Shown here in pieces: positions 18,508 to 28,246 of a stretch of DNA of 64,000 nucleotides. Location of the stretch: NCBI GenBank assembly GCA_964592235.1, contig CAZQCF010000023.1, forward strand, positions 1-64,000, given 5' to 3'. The notes below the pieces were generated by a model. The model did no database searches. It was not told the DNA's origin and saw only the letters and a program-made list of their open reading frames with translations. The position numbers and the translations under genes are program-made. Position 1 is the first letter of the stretch. Each line of letters opens with the position of its first letter. Source of the DNA: PLA3 sp964592235 (GTDB lineage: Bacteria; Planctomycetota; Phycisphaerae; UBA1845; UTPLA1).

Positions 18508-19637
18508 CGCGCTCGATGTCATCCTCGCCCGTCTTGCACGTGCTGGACGGCACGTGCGATGCGTCAACCTTGCAGGCGGTGGGAGCGTTGCGCGCGCGAC
18601 TCGGCGGGGCCGATTTGCATCCCTTGTGCGGCATTCACGGGGAGGCAGCCCGGCGGCAGGGAGAATTCCTGAATGAGCCGGTCGCGGCAGCGCCGCTGCG
18701 CCTGGGCCGATGGTTTCATTATGCTGCGCGGTTGAATCATCTTGCATCGCGGTGCGGTGCGGGCCTTGTTCATGCGTGGGGGCAGTCTGCGCTGGCCGCC
18801 GCGGCCGCGATCCCGGGGGCTGTACCGCGTGTCGTGACGGTGCTCGACCCGGCGCAGACGCGCGACTTCGCGCGCGTCATGCTGGCAGCACCGACGCAGG
18901 TTGCCGTGGTCGCAGCGACGCAGGTGATTCGCACGCGTCTGTTGACCGCCGGTGTCGCGCCGCAGCACGTCGTGGTCATCCGCGGTCCGGCGGATTTCAA
19001 GGCCGTCAACGCAGCGCAGAACAGCGAGCTTCGCGCGTCGGTCGCGCCCGGTGATGGGCCGGTGGTCCTGATGCATGGGCCGGCCTCGCGCGGTGGCGGA
19101 CAATACTACGGCCTTTGGGCGGCGGCGATTGTCCGACAGATTCACCGCAATCTTCGCGTCATCCTGCCGTATGAATCACACGAAACGAAGCGGCTTCTGC
19201 GATTTGTCCGTTCGATTGGTGTTGAGGCGATGGTCATCGCGCCCGACCGCAGGCTGACATGGCCGCAACTGGCGGCGTGCGCCGATGTTTTCCTCGCGCC
19301 AGCGCGGGAGGAAATCTGCGTCGAACCGTTGGCATCGGCCATGGCCGCGCGACTGGTGATCGTCGGGTCAGCCGTGCGAAGCATCGCCGAGATGATCGCG
19401 GATCGCTCCAACGGACTGCTCGTGAAGCGGGCCGATCCCAAGCTTCTGTCGGCGCAGCTGCTCACGGCGATCGAAGATACGGCGCTCGCCCGCACTGTGA
19501 CCGACACGGCCCGGGCGCAGGCCTATGAGGTCTTCAGTCTGCGGCAGTACGCTGACAATTACGAGAAGCTCTACGACAACGTGCGATCCGGCCGATTGCC
19601 GGGCGAAGGCATCAGCGATTCCGCGATGGTGGCGTAG
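18504..19637 (+). CDS. GT4-like glycosyltransferase
   Basis: This 377-residue cytoplasmic protein has the two Rossmann halves of a GT-B enzyme. The C-terminal half shows VVLMHGPASRGGGQYYGLWAA, the nucleotide-site block DVFLAPAREEICVEPLASAMAARL with the E-x-x-x-x-x-x-E spacing, and EMIADRSNGLLV, as in family 4 glycosyltransferases. It probably adds a sugar to a surface polysaccharide or lipid. It overlaps the lipoprotein upstream by 4 bases and is followed by a hairpin and then an acyltransferase-like gene, which suggests envelope work. Confidence 0.78.
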   Translation: MTRSMSSSPVLHVLDGTCDASTLQAVGALRARLGGADLHPLCGIHGEAARRQGEFLNEPVAAAPLRLGRWFHYAARLNHLASRCGAGLVHAWGQSALAAAAAIPGAVPRVVTVLDPAQTRDFARVMLAAPTQVAVVAATQVIRTRLLTAGVAPQHVVVIRGPADFKAVNAAQNSELRASVAPGDGPVVLMHGPASRGGGQYYGLWAAAIVRQIHRNLRVILPYESHETKRLLRFVRSIGVEAMVIAPDRRLTWPQLAACADVFLAPAREEICVEPLASAMAARLVIVGSAVRSIAEMIADRSNGLLVKRADPKLLSAQLLTAIEDTALARTVTDTARAQAYEVFSLRQYADNYEKLYDNVRSGRLPGEGISDSAMVA

Positions 19638-19654
19638 CGATTTCAGCCTGCCCC

Positions 19655-19683
19655 GAGCCGATGGATACCGATCCGTCGGCTTC
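19655..19683. repeat. ATCCGTCGG hairpin family, copy 1
   Basis: An imperfect stem of about 12 bp lies 18 bases after the glycosyltransferase stop. Its right arm ATCCGTCGGCTTC is followed by AT and recurs at 22971 and 52059. It may be a terminator or a dispersed REP-like element. Confidence 0.65.
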
Positions 19684-19712
19684 ATGCTTCGAAATTTCCG
19701 ATATTACTTCTG

Positions 19713-20672
19713 ATGAGTCTCGAATCGATGCGCCATGCTTATCTGCGCTGGGTGATCGCGCCGACGCTGCGCGCGTTGGGACTGCGCGCGACGACGCGGC
19801 TGGCGACAGCCATCGCGCGCGGCGTTTACCGATTGAACACACCGGGCGGGCAACTCGCGCGCCGGCGAATCGTCGCCGCGGCGGGCGCACGAAACGGTGA
19901 CCCGCCTGCGTTGGTCGAGCAAATGTACGAGCACATCGCCCGTTTCTGGGTGGAGGTGCTCTTCACGCGACGGCTCATGCGGCCCGACCGGTGGGAAACG
20001 ATGTTCCACGTGGAGGGATGCGAGCAACTGGAGCGGCTTGCGACGGGCCGGCGCGGCTGCCTGCTGGCGACCGGCTATTACGGCAGCCTGACGATGGGCG
20101 CGTTAGCCCTGGGCCAGATTTTCCGGCCGATACACGTTGTGGCGGACACGGCCGCGCAACCGGGCCTCGCGGCGTGGCAGCGCGACCTGTCGTGCATCGA
20201 AGGCATTCGAATTGTGGATCGCGCGCGTGCGGCGCGCGAAATTCCGTCGGTGTTGCAGCGCGGCGGGGCGGTCTTGATGGTGGGCGAGCAGTCGCGCCGT
20301 CGTGGTTTGGGAATACCGTTGAGGTTTCTCGGCGCTGATATACAAGCGTACCCGACAATGGAGCGGCTGGCGCGATGGTACGACGTGCCCGTGGCCGTGG
20401 TAACGTGTCGCCGCGAGCCGCAGCCGACGCGCTTTACGCTTGCGTTGCACTCGACGCACGAATGGCGTGATGGAATGACCGAAGGCGACCTGACGCGCGA
20501 CATGCTCGCGTCGCTTGAGCGTGCCGTCTGGGAGGAGCCATCTCAATACTTGTGGAACGTGCCGCAGGATGGCGAGTCCGCACGGTCAAGTGTGGGTCCT
20601 GGGGCACGCGCGCCGTCGCGAAATGAAGTCACGTTTTTAGAGCAGGGGCGTATCGCACCGGTGAACGGATAG
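19713..20672 (+). CDS. LpxL-like acyltransferase fold protein with lost active site
   Basis: This 319-residue protein aligns by pattern with the lysophospholipid acyltransferase at 12.4 kb. It shares a GCLLATGYYG block, RGGAVLMVGEQSRRRGLGIPLRFLG and the closing EEPSQYLWNVPQ. The catalytic HX4E motif (GHYGNWE) reads GYYGSLT here, so both the His and the acidic residue are gone. Acyl transfer is therefore unlikely; lipid binding or a structural role is possible. It follows the glycosyltransferase after a hairpin. Confidence 0.75.
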   Translation: MSLESMRHAYLRWVIAPTLRALGLRATTRLATAIARGVYRLNTPGGQLARRRIVAAAGARNGDPPALVEQMYEHIARFWVEVLFTRRLMRPDRWETMFHVEGCEQLERLATGRRGCLLATGYYGSLTMGALALGQIFRPIHVVADTAAQPGLAAWQRDLSCIEGIRIVDRARAAREIPSVLQRGGAVLMVGEQSRRRGLGIPLRFLGADIQAYPTMERLARWYDVPVAVVTCRREPQPTRFTLALHSTHEWRDGMTEGDLTRDMLASLERAVWEEPSQYLWNVPQDGESARSSVGPGARAPSRNEVTFLEQGRIAPVNG

Positions 20673-20835
20673 CGATTTGATTCCGACTTGAGATCGCACA
20701 GCAAGGACCAAGCAAGCTCGCGCGAACAGCCCTCTCTTTGAATGGGAATCCCTGAAACTCGATTGCGTTCGCAATCGGTTCTTTGTCGGCGGGTGCTTCG
20801 GTTTGACGCCGCGTTGTTGTGGTGCGGCGGCGCGC

Positions 20836-21108
20836 TCAATAGGGAAACTTGATTGGCGTCGTCCCCCAGAATACATCGAACAACGTGGGGTGCGCGAAGG
20901 CCGTCAATGGCGGGCAGACCGCCGGCAGGTCCGGCTGCGGCAGGGCGGCATTGGCCCAGGGCGTGATACCCAGGACGACCAGTCCGGCGAGCGTCAGCGC
21001 GCGGGACCAGAACCGCCCGGTATCGACATGCGGTTCGCCGGCGTTGACCGTTGTGTCCGAAAGCGTGCCGGGTTCGTTCGACGGTGTTGGGTTGTTGGAA
21101 GTATTCAT
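20836..21108 (-). CDS. Small hypothetical membrane-anchored protein
   Basis: This protein of about 90 residues has a hydrophilic N-terminus and one hydrophobic segment (SRALTLAGLVVLGITPWANA) that could be a membrane anchor or an internal signal ending at ANA. A Pro-rich tail with TLFDVFWGTTPIKFPY follows. The start at 21108 has only a G-rich stretch upstream; the frame also has Met four codons earlier. It diverges from the POT transporter. No family recognised; the 160 bases to its left hold nothing I can support. Confidence 0.45.
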   Translation of the reverse strand: MNTSNNPTPSNEPGTLSDTTVNAGEPHVDTGRFWSRALTLAGLVVLGITPWANAALPQPDLPAVCPPLTAFAHPTLFDVFWGTTPIKFPY

Positions 21109-21387
21109 AGCAGCCCCCATAACGGCCCGCTGTGCCGTTCCCGTTAGCTAAAATGCCGGCGCGCGGGTTTATCGGGCGTCTGGTAGCGTTCACAACATGC
21201 CACTTGCGCAAGTCGCAGACCCGCGGTGATGGGCTGTCAAAGCCCAAGAGAGTTCGTACCCATCGTTCATCGAGTCTGAATGTACCGGCCCGATTGCGCT
21301 GGACCCATCGGCCGAGTCGGTTAGACTCGCCGCCTCGACAGGCCCTTGAACGGCCGTCAAGCAGCGATGTTCTCGGAGAGCGAATCC

Positions 21388-22917
21388 ATGAGCCATTCGG
21401 GCGGCAGCAGCGTAGAAATCGCCGGACACGCCGGCGGCGAGCGCACGTTTCTGGGGCATCCGCTGGGACTGTACGGCCTGTTCTTCACCGAGATGTGGGA
21501 GCGATTCAGCTTCTACAGCATGAGAGCATTTCTCGTGCTCTACATGACCAAGGCGATGTCGTTCGCATCGGGACATTCGAACGAAGTCTATGGCGCATAT
21601 CTCGGGTTTGTTTATGCCGCGCCATTCCTCGGCGGCATTCTGGCGGATCGGTTGCTCGGGCAACGTCGTTGCATTGTCATCGGCGGCATTCTCATGGCTG
21701 CTGCACAGTTTACGCTTGCGACGCACGCCTGGTTGATTCGGGGAGAACCTGGGGCCGTGCCGGCTGATCAAAGTGTCACGATCACGGCTATCTTCTTTCT
21801 TGGGTTAGGCATGCTGTCGGCCGGTAATGGCTTCTTCAAGCCAAACATTTCCAGCATCGTTGGTAGCCTTTACGAGCAGGGCGACCCCCGGCGTGATGGT
21901 GCTTTCACTATTTTCTATATGGGAATCAACATCGGCGCCTTTGCTGCGGGCTTTTCCGGTCAGCTCGCCGAAAAGTACGGATGGCATTGGGGCTTCATTC
22001 TTGCAGGCGTCGGCATGTTGATCGGGCAGGTGATTTTCAGTGCGACCACCCATCTCCTTCAGGGCAAGGGCGTGCCGCCTGTGAAGTCTTCCGCGGCGGC
22101 CGGAAGCGCCGGAATGTCCAAGGGCATCCTGGTCATGATAGGTGTTGTTCTGTTCATGCCGGTAGCTGCTTATCTCATGGCTCATCCGAAATACGTACAG
22201 AATCTGGCGCTGATCGTTGCAATTCCCGTCATGGTCTACCTTCTGTGGGAGACATTCCGAGGAACGGCGGAAGAGCGCGGCCGGATGCTTGTCATCATTA
22301 TTCTGTGCTGCTTCTCAATCATGTTCTGGGCGTTCTTTGAATTGGCCGGCAGTGCGGTCAATTTGTTTACGGATGCGCACGTGGACCGCAATGTGCCTTA
22401 TTTTGGTGAACTGAAAGCGTCGCTCTTGACCGCGTCGATCAATCCCCTGTTCATCATCATTCTGGGTTTTCCGTTTGCAAAGCTCTGGGTGTGGCTTGAC
22501 AAGCGGAGAATGGAGCCCTCCTCCCCGCTCAAGTTCGCCTTGGGTTTGACCCAGTTGGGTGCGGGATTCTTCATCATGTACCTCGGCGCGGCGCAGGCCG
22601 GCACGACGGGCAAGTGCAATATCAGTTTTCTCGTTCTCGGCTTCATGTTGCACACGACCGGTGAACTCTGCCTCTCGCCGGTTGGGCTTTCGACCATTAC
22701 CAAGCTGTCGCCTGCGCGCATGGTAAGCACGTTCATGGGGGTTTGGTTCCTCTCGTCATCGCTGGGCAATGTTTTCGGTGGCTGGGTAGGCGGCCGAACC
22801 GAGCACTACGGTTTTGACGTGGTGTTCAAATACATCGCGCTGACTGCTGTTGCGTCAGGTGTGCTACTCTTCCTGCTTGTACCGGTCCTCAAAAAAATGA
22901 TGCACGGCGTGAAGTAA
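21388..22917 (+). CDS. POT-family proton-coupled oligopeptide transporter
   Basis: This 509-residue protein has about 12-14 membrane segments. The proton-coupling motif ExxERF is present (EMWERFSFYSMRAFLVLY), and so is the PTR2 signature GNGFFKPNISSIVG with RRDGAFTIFYMGINIGA. It should import di- and tripeptides. GGAGAG lies 7 bases before the ATG at 21388; the open frame extends 14 codons further but only from a TTG. It opens a 7-kb group with a second POT protein, an OPT transporter and peptidase T. Confidence 0.93.
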   Translation: MSHSGGSSVEIAGHAGGERTFLGHPLGLYGLFFTEMWERFSFYSMRAFLVLYMTKAMSFASGHSNEVYGAYLGFVYAAPFLGGILADRLLGQRRCIVIGGILMAAAQFTLATHAWLIRGEPGAVPADQSVTITAIFFLGLGMLSAGNGFFKPNISSIVGSLYEQGDPRRDGAFTIFYMGINIGAFAAGFSGQLAEKYGWHWGFILAGVGMLIGQVIFSATTHLLQGKGVPPVKSSAAAGSAGMSKGILVMIGVVLFMPVAAYLMAHPKYVQNLALIVAIPVMVYLLWETFRGTAEERGRMLVIIILCCFSIMFWAFFELAGSAVNLFTDAHVDRNVPYFGELKASLLTASINPLFIIILGFPFAKLWVWLDKRRMEPSSPLKFALGLTQLGAGFFIMYLGAAQAGTTGKCNISFLVLGFMLHTTGELCLSPVGLSTITKLSPARMVSTFMGVWFLSSSLGNVFGGWVGGRTEHYGFDVVFKYIALTAVASGVLLFLLVPVLKKMMHGVK

Positions 22918-22953
22918 CTCGCATTGTTTTCGATGTCCGCGAATCGTTCCCCC

Positions 22954-22983
22954 GAACCCGGCGAATTGCAATCCGTCGGATTC
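22954..22983. repeat. ATCCGTCGG hairpin family, copy 2
   Basis: An imperfect 13-position stem with two mismatches lies in the 73-base gap between the two convergent POT genes. The right arm ATCCGTCGGATTC is followed by AT. It shares 14 of 15 bases with the copies at 19671 and 52059. A shared terminator for both genes is plausible. Confidence 0.55.
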
Positions 22984-22990
22984 ATCCTTT

Positions 22991-24505
22991 TCACGCGTTC
23001 ATATCCGCCCAGCGCCGCGCCATGCGCCCGAAGATGTACAACGCAATGGCCGCGAGGACGCCGATCGCCGCGAACGGCAGCCAACTCCAGTATTGCGGAT
23101 GGTACCGATTCCAGAGAACCTGCGTCGCGGTGAGGCCGTCCACGCCGAGTACTTCCTGCAATTTCGCGAACGCTTCCGGCCGCGCCACGCCGGCGGCCTG
23201 CTCAAGCGACTTCGCGTTGCCATCCCAGGCTTTGCCTTCTCCGAACGGCGTGTGTTCGAGCAGGTACTTGAGCGACAAGGTCGCCTTCTCGCCGAATCGG
23301 CCGTAGATGTGTCCCGATATCCAGTTGCCCACGGCCTGTCCGACGCCGGTGGGGATGACCACGTAGCCGAGATAGAGGCCCTTCTTGCTCGGTGGCGCGA
23401 TGAGCGCGAGGTACTCACTCTTCTTCGGGCCGACCAGCATTTCACCCAGCGAGAAGAACGCAATGCCGGAGAGCAGCATCCACGCGCTTTGCGTGAGACC
23501 GGCCATGAGCACGCCGAGGGTGACTCCGAACATTCCCATTAACATGGCGGACAAGGTGCGCATCTTGCGAACCATGTGCGAGATCGGCGCGACGAAGAAA
23601 ATGATCAGAAAAGAGTTGAGCGACAGGAGCACCTGCTGCGGAAGCCGAAGCCGGCCGTCCGGCCCGGTTTCGCGCCACGTGTCGAAGGGGGCGAGCGCCG
23701 CGACGTGGGAGCTGTCCACCCAGTCTTCGATGAAGTTCGGTCCCAGATCCCAGAGTTGATACATCATCATCCAGAAACAGGACATGATGGCGAGCCACGC
23801 AAGCAGGCGTGGCTCGAATATATTGACGATAGTCTTCCACAACACGGCGAACGGACTGTCGGTCTTGGACCCGCCCGATGGAATGTCCCGCATCAGCAGG
23901 ATCAGAATGATGCTAAGAATGCAGAAGCCCGCGCAGGAAATGAACAATGTTTGATAGGCCTGGGCCGAGTGATTCTTCCCCAGAATCAGCGGCGATGCGA
24001 GATGGCCGAAATAGGCTCCGACGTTGACGACGCCATAGAAGATGCCCCAGCCCAATGATGATTTCTCGCGAGAGAGCGAGTGCGCCAGCGCGCCCTGAAT
24101 GCTCGGCTTGAAGAACGACAACCCGCTGGCTTGAAGCAGCACGCCGACGAAGAAGCCCTCGTAGGAGTGAAACGTCGCCATCGTCGCGTAGCCGGCGCCA
24201 CTAAGCAGCATGGCGAACGACATGATTTTCTTATACCCGTAGCGATCAGCGAAGCCGCCGGTCACGATCGGCAGAACGACCTGAATGATCGCCCACCAGG
24301 CGAAGATCGTGCCCTTGTGCTGCGCCGTCAGCTTCAGGCCGCCCGGTTCGGTCGCCTGCATGATGAAGATGCCCGCGATCGGCCGAAGCGTGTAATACGC
24401 CAGCCGCTCGAACATCTCGATGGTCATCAGCAGCCAATAGGCGAAGGAGAACCCGCGCGGCTCGGATACGGGCGGTTGTTCTGCGGCAGCCGGCGCGGTC
24501 GTCAT
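22991..24505 (-). CDS. Second POT-like MFS peptide transporter
   Basis: This 504-residue membrane protein of about 12-14 helices retains an ExxER motif (IEMFERLAYYTLRP). It also has a PTR2-like block (GLSFFKPSIQG, then SLGWGIFYGVVNVGAYFG), more divergent than in the neighbour. The C-terminal region has LGEMLVGPKKSEYLALIAPPSKKG, typical of the family. A peptide or related substrate is likely. It faces the first POT gene tail to tail and lies 111 bases downstream of the OPT gene on the same strand, suggesting an OPT-POT transcript. Confidence 0.88.
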   Translation of the reverse strand: MTTAPAAAEQPPVSEPRGFSFAYWLLMTIEMFERLAYYTLRPIAGIFIMQATEPGGLKLTAQHKGTIFAWWAIIQVVLPIVTGGFADRYGYKKIMSFAMLLSGAGYATMATFHSYEGFFVGVLLQASGLSFFKPSIQGALAHSLSREKSSLGWGIFYGVVNVGAYFGHLASPLILGKNHSAQAYQTLFISCAGFCILSIILILLMRDIPSGGSKTDSPFAVLWKTIVNIFEPRLLAWLAIMSCFWMMMYQLWDLGPNFIEDWVDSSHVAALAPFDTWRETGPDGRLRLPQQVLLSLNSFLIIFFVAPISHMVRKMRTLSAMLMGMFGVTLGVLMAGLTQSAWMLLSGIAFFSLGEMLVGPKKSEYLALIAPPSKKGLYLGYVVIPTGVGQAVGNWISGHIYGRFGEKATLSLKYLLEHTPFGEGKAWDGNAKSLEQAAGVARPEAFAKLQEVLGVDGLTATQVLWNRYHPQYWSWLPFAAIGVLAAIALYIFGRMARRWADMNA

Positions 24506-24616
24506 CGTGTCACCAATTGGAGAGGGGGTTGAGAGAGTGCAAGAGTCGCGCGGTCAAGTAACCAGCCCTCACCCCGGCCTCCTACGCTAAAAGGATAGGG
24601 GCGCCTAAGAAACGGT

Positions 24617-26755
24617 CTAATGCTGCAACGACGGCCCGGATGACGCGCCGGGTTTCGCGCGGCGGCAAATGACCAGCGCCCACAGGCACAGCAACGCGAA
24701 TGCTGCGAGGCCCAGCCAGTTTGTCATCTGCTCGACGCGATCGCTCGACCAGCCCGAGGCTTGGAGCCGCTCTCCCATGTTGAGCCATTGCATCAAGTCG
24801 AAGCCGGCCGCCGGCTGGCTGGCGCTCTTGGGTTTGATAAGCTCCTCGTTAATGGAAGCGAGAACCGCATTAACGACACCGACGATCGCGCCACCGGCGA
24901 TCAGACCGGATGCGATCAGCACGCCCTTGTCGTTTCGCGCTTTGGCCGTCGCTTCGTTCTTCGCGCCCTTGGGGATCATCGCAGCGATGAATCCGCCGAT
25001 GAGAATCGGCGTGTTCAATTCCATCGGCAAGTACATGCCGAGCGCGAAAGCAAGTCCGGAGATGCCGAGCATGGTCATGATGATGGCCATGACGGCGCCG
25101 ACGGCGTACAGAACCCATGGAACGGTCCCGCCGCCGACAAAGCTCTGCAGCGCGCTGGCCATGACGTTGGCTTGCGGCGCCGAAAGCGCGTCGGGCGTCT
25201 GCGGCGTAATTTCGAATCCCTTTGACTTCGAGAGAAACATGATCGTGCCGGTCACGAGGGCCGATGCCAGCACGGCCGAGATGATGGCACTGGTCTGCAC
25301 TCGCCGTGGTGTCGCGCCGGTCCAGTAGGCAATTTTCATTTCCGTCACGAGAGTGCCCGCCATCGAAAGCGCGGATGCCACAACACCGCCGACCAGCAGC
25401 ACGGCAAGCATTCCTGCGGGCGACTTGGGCAATCCGGCGTTGAGCAGTACGACGGCCGTGATGATGAGCGTGGTCACCGTCATGCCGGAGATGGGCGTGG
25501 TCGAGATCATGGCAATGGCCCACGCCGAGACGGTCGTGAACAAGAACGCCGCACCGAGTGCAAGAAGAACCGAAATCGCCGTGAGCTTGTTTGCGTTCTC
25601 CATGCCATTCAGCACAATCGTTCGGAAGAACACGGCCATCGCAATCGTCGCAATCAGCCCGACAAGAAGCAGCTTGGGGTAGCTCAAGTCGTCGTCGGTC
25701 CGCAGCGACGGGCCGCTCTTGCTGCCGGCGAACAACCCGCCCAGTGCCTGGCGCAGGGCCGTCACGATGACCTTGCCCATCTTGAGGATGGAGATCAGCC
25801 CGGCGGCGAAGATGCCGCCGATGCCGATGTTGCGCGGGATGGCACGGAAAATCTGCTCGGCCTCCGCGCTCTTGATTGCGGGATTAAGAACCGCCAATTG
25901 CTCAAGATTGAGCGAGCCCAGCAGCGGCACAATCACGAACCACGAGAGGAACGAGCCGGCACAGATGATTGTCGCGTAGCGGAGCCCGATGATGAATCCC
26001 AGTCCGAGTAGTTCCGCGCCGGTGCCAAGGAAGAAGATGGCCTTTGCCTTGTGCGTCAGATCGTGAAGCATGGGAATTACGCTCGTCGTGAACACTTCGC
26101 TGAACAGCTTCATCGTGCCGCCGAGGAAGTTGTAGGCAAAACCGACGATGAACGAGTAAATCAGCACCCACGCCTGGCCCGTACTATCGGACGCACCGGT
26201 GACAAGGATTTCGTTGGTGGCCGTTGCTTCGGGGAAGGGAAGCTTGCCGTGCATGTCCTTGACGAAGTACCGCCGGAAAGGCACGAGGAAGACGACGCCG
26301 AGAACCGCTCCGATCAGCGGAACAGCGAAGATGGTAAAGAACAACTGCACGTTGCTGATGTTAAGCTGTTCATTGATCTTGAGAATGTAGATCGCCGGCA
26401 TGGTGAAGACCGTGCCGCCCGCGACGATGCCGCTCGTCGTGCTGATCGCCAGGATATTGACGTTTTCCAATAATGAGCTGGCTCGCTTTCCGGCTGAAAG
26501 CAGAAAGCCCGACAAGCCCACCGACAAGATCGAAATCGGAATCGCTGTCTCGATGCCCTGGCCGACCTTGAGCGCCAAATACGTCGCCGCCATCGAGAAG
26601 ATGACGTTCATGATGATGCCGAAAGCGATCGATCGGCCGGTGATCTCCGGCACGGTGACGCCAGCCGGCACCATCGGCGTGTACGTCTCGCCGGGCTTCA
26701 GCTCGCGATAGGCATTCTCTGGAAGGTGCGTTGCGACGGCGTTTGGGTCGGACAT
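24617..26755 (-). CDS. OPT-family oligopeptide transporter
   Basis: This 712-residue inner-membrane protein has about 14-16 helices. The N-terminus has the OPT pattern PEITGRSIAFGIIMNVIFSMAATYLALKVGQ, and later blocks include GKLPFPEATATNEIL and the late NTPILIGGFIAAMIPKG. OPT proteins move oligopeptides or metal chelates by proton symport. Its size suits the bacterial subfamily. Together with two POT transporters and peptidase T on the same stretch, peptide uptake is the likely role. Confidence 0.93.
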   Translation of the reverse strand: MSDPNAVATHLPENAYRELKPGETYTPMVPAGVTVPEITGRSIAFGIIMNVIFSMAATYLALKVGQGIETAIPISILSVGLSGFLLSAGKRASSLLENVNILAISTTSGIVAGGTVFTMPAIYILKINEQLNISNVQLFFTIFAVPLIGAVLGVVFLVPFRRYFVKDMHGKLPFPEATATNEILVTGASDSTGQAWVLIYSFIVGFAYNFLGGTMKLFSEVFTTSVIPMLHDLTHKAKAIFFLGTGAELLGLGFIIGLRYATIICAGSFLSWFVIVPLLGSLNLEQLAVLNPAIKSAEAEQIFRAIPRNIGIGGIFAAGLISILKMGKVIVTALRQALGGLFAGSKSGPSLRTDDDLSYPKLLLVGLIATIAMAVFFRTIVLNGMENANKLTAISVLLALGAAFLFTTVSAWAIAMISTTPISGMTVTTLIITAVVLLNAGLPKSPAGMLAVLLVGGVVASALSMAGTLVTEMKIAYWTGATPRRVQTSAIISAVLASALVTGTIMFLSKSKGFEITPQTPDALSAPQANVMASALQSFVGGGTVPWVLYAVGAVMAIIMTMLGISGLAFALGMYLPMELNTPILIGGFIAAMIPKGAKNEATAKARNDKGVLIASGLIAGGAIVGVVNAVLASINEELIKPKSASQPAAGFDLMQWLNMGERLQASGWSSDRVEQMTNWLGLAAFALLCLWALVICRRAKPGASSGPSLQH

Positions 26756-26930
26756 GGATGGGTTCCGGGAGGGGATGGGGATCTGCCAATTAGGCGACGG
26801 ACAAGAAAATGTAGAATGGAGAATGAGGAATGTAGAAAGCGTTCGCCCGCCGGGCAGACTCTCAAGCTCTGACAGAGCGATGCGTATCGCGCCAGCTTTC
26901 TAAATCCTCAACTCTCCACTCTGAATTACC

Positions 26931-28160
26931 TCAAACCTTCTCCTTCCCCCATAGCTGCGCCAGCTCCACCAGCACCTTCACCGAGCTTTCCATCTGCTCC
27001 AGGCACGCAAACTCCAGCGGCGAGTGGAAATTATGCATGCCCACCGACAGATTCGGCGTCGGCAGGCCTTTCTCGCTTAGCTTCGAACCGTCTGTCCCGC
27101 CGCGGATCGACTGGTACTTCGGTGTCAGGCCGACGTTCTTCATCGCCTGTTCGGCCAGTTTCGTTGCCCGCGGCTCCTTCGCTAGGTACTCCAGCATGTT
27201 GCGGTACTGCTCGGTCTGCTCGATCTTGACCGATGCGCCGGGGTGCTTCTTCATCACCGCGTCGCCGATCGCGCGAAGCCGATCCGCCTGCTGCTTGAGC
27301 TCGGCCGTCACGAAACTTCGCAGCAGCACTTTCAGCCGCACTTCCGGCACGCCGCCGTCCAATATATACGGATGTAAAAAACCGACGCGCCCCTCGGTCG
27401 TCTCCGGGGCCATATCCATTGGTATTTGGGCGATGAACTCCGCCGCCAGCCGAATCGCGTTGATCATCCGCCCCTTGGCAAAACCGGGGTGGATGTTCTT
27501 GCCGGTGATCGTCACCGTCGCCAGGTCGGCCGACCAGGTCTCGTTCTCGATGTTGCCTTCGTCCTCGCCGTCGAGCGTGTAGGCGACATGAGCGCCGATC
27601 TTCTTGAGATCGAGCTTGTCCGTTCCGTGGCCTATCTCCTCGTCGCAGGTGAAGACTATTCGGATCGGGCCGTGTTTCAACTCCGGGTGCGACATCAGGT
27701 GGGCGGCCGCCGTCATGATGACCGCCACGCCGGCCTTGTCGTCGGCGCCGAGCAGGGTGGTTCCGTCAGTGGTGATGAGCGTCTTTCCCTTGAGGTGCTT
27801 GAGCGCCTCGCACTCGGCGACCCTGATCACCCGCGACGGGTCGCCGGGCAGCGTGATGTCCTTGCCGTCGTAGTTCCTGATGATCTGCGGCTTCACGGCC
27901 TTCGCCGTGAACTCCGGCGAGGTATCGATGTGTGAGCACCAGCAGATTGTCGGCGCGCCGGGCACGTTCCCCGGCACGGTCGCCATGACGATCCCGTGCT
28001 CATCCTGGGCCGCGTCGGCGATTTTCAAATCGCGCAGCTCGCTGGCCAGCAGCTTGCCCATCTCAAGTTGCCCGGGCGTGCTCGGATAGGTTTTGGAATC
28101 CTCCGCGGCCGTTGATTCGACTTTGACGTATCGAAGAAAGCGATCAAGCAGTGAGTCCAT
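26931..28160 (-). CDS. pepT: Peptidase T (tripeptide aminopeptidase)
   Basis: This 409-residue M20B dizinc peptidase releases the N-terminal residue of tripeptides in the cytoplasm. Zinc and catalytic blocks are seen in order: SHIDTSPEF, TTLLGADDKAGVA, TCDEEIGHG, TLDGEDEGN, and the terminal MHNFHSPLEF. Length equals the usual 405-411. The start at 28160 is supported by GGGAGGT about 7 bases upstream. It should process peptides brought in by the three transporters to its left, with a gap of about 175 bases to the OPT gene. Confidence 0.95.
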   Translation of the reverse strand: MDSLLDRFLRYVKVESTAAEDSKTYPSTPGQLEMGKLLASELRDLKIADAAQDEHGIVMATVPGNVPGAPTICWCSHIDTSPEFTAKAVKPQIIRNYDGKDITLPGDPSRVIRVAECEALKHLKGKTLITTDGTTLLGADDKAGVAVIMTAAAHLMSHPELKHGPIRIVFTCDEEIGHGTDKLDLKKIGAHVAYTLDGEDEGNIENETWSADLATVTITGKNIHPGFAKGRMINAIRLAAEFIAQIPMDMAPETTEGRVGFLHPYILDGGVPEVRLKVLLRSFVTAELKQQADRLRAIGDAVMKKHPGASVKIEQTEQYRNMLEYLAKEPRATKLAEQAMKNVGLTPKYQSIRGGTDGSKLSEKGLPTPNLSVGMHNFHSPLEFACLEQMESSVKVLVELAQLWGKEKV

Positions 28161-28246
28161 TGTTCGCACCTCCCGGTTCGCGGCGGTCCGTCGGATTTCG
28201 ATCACGGCGACGGCTTGCCAGACCTCCGCCGCAAAGAGCAACCATT

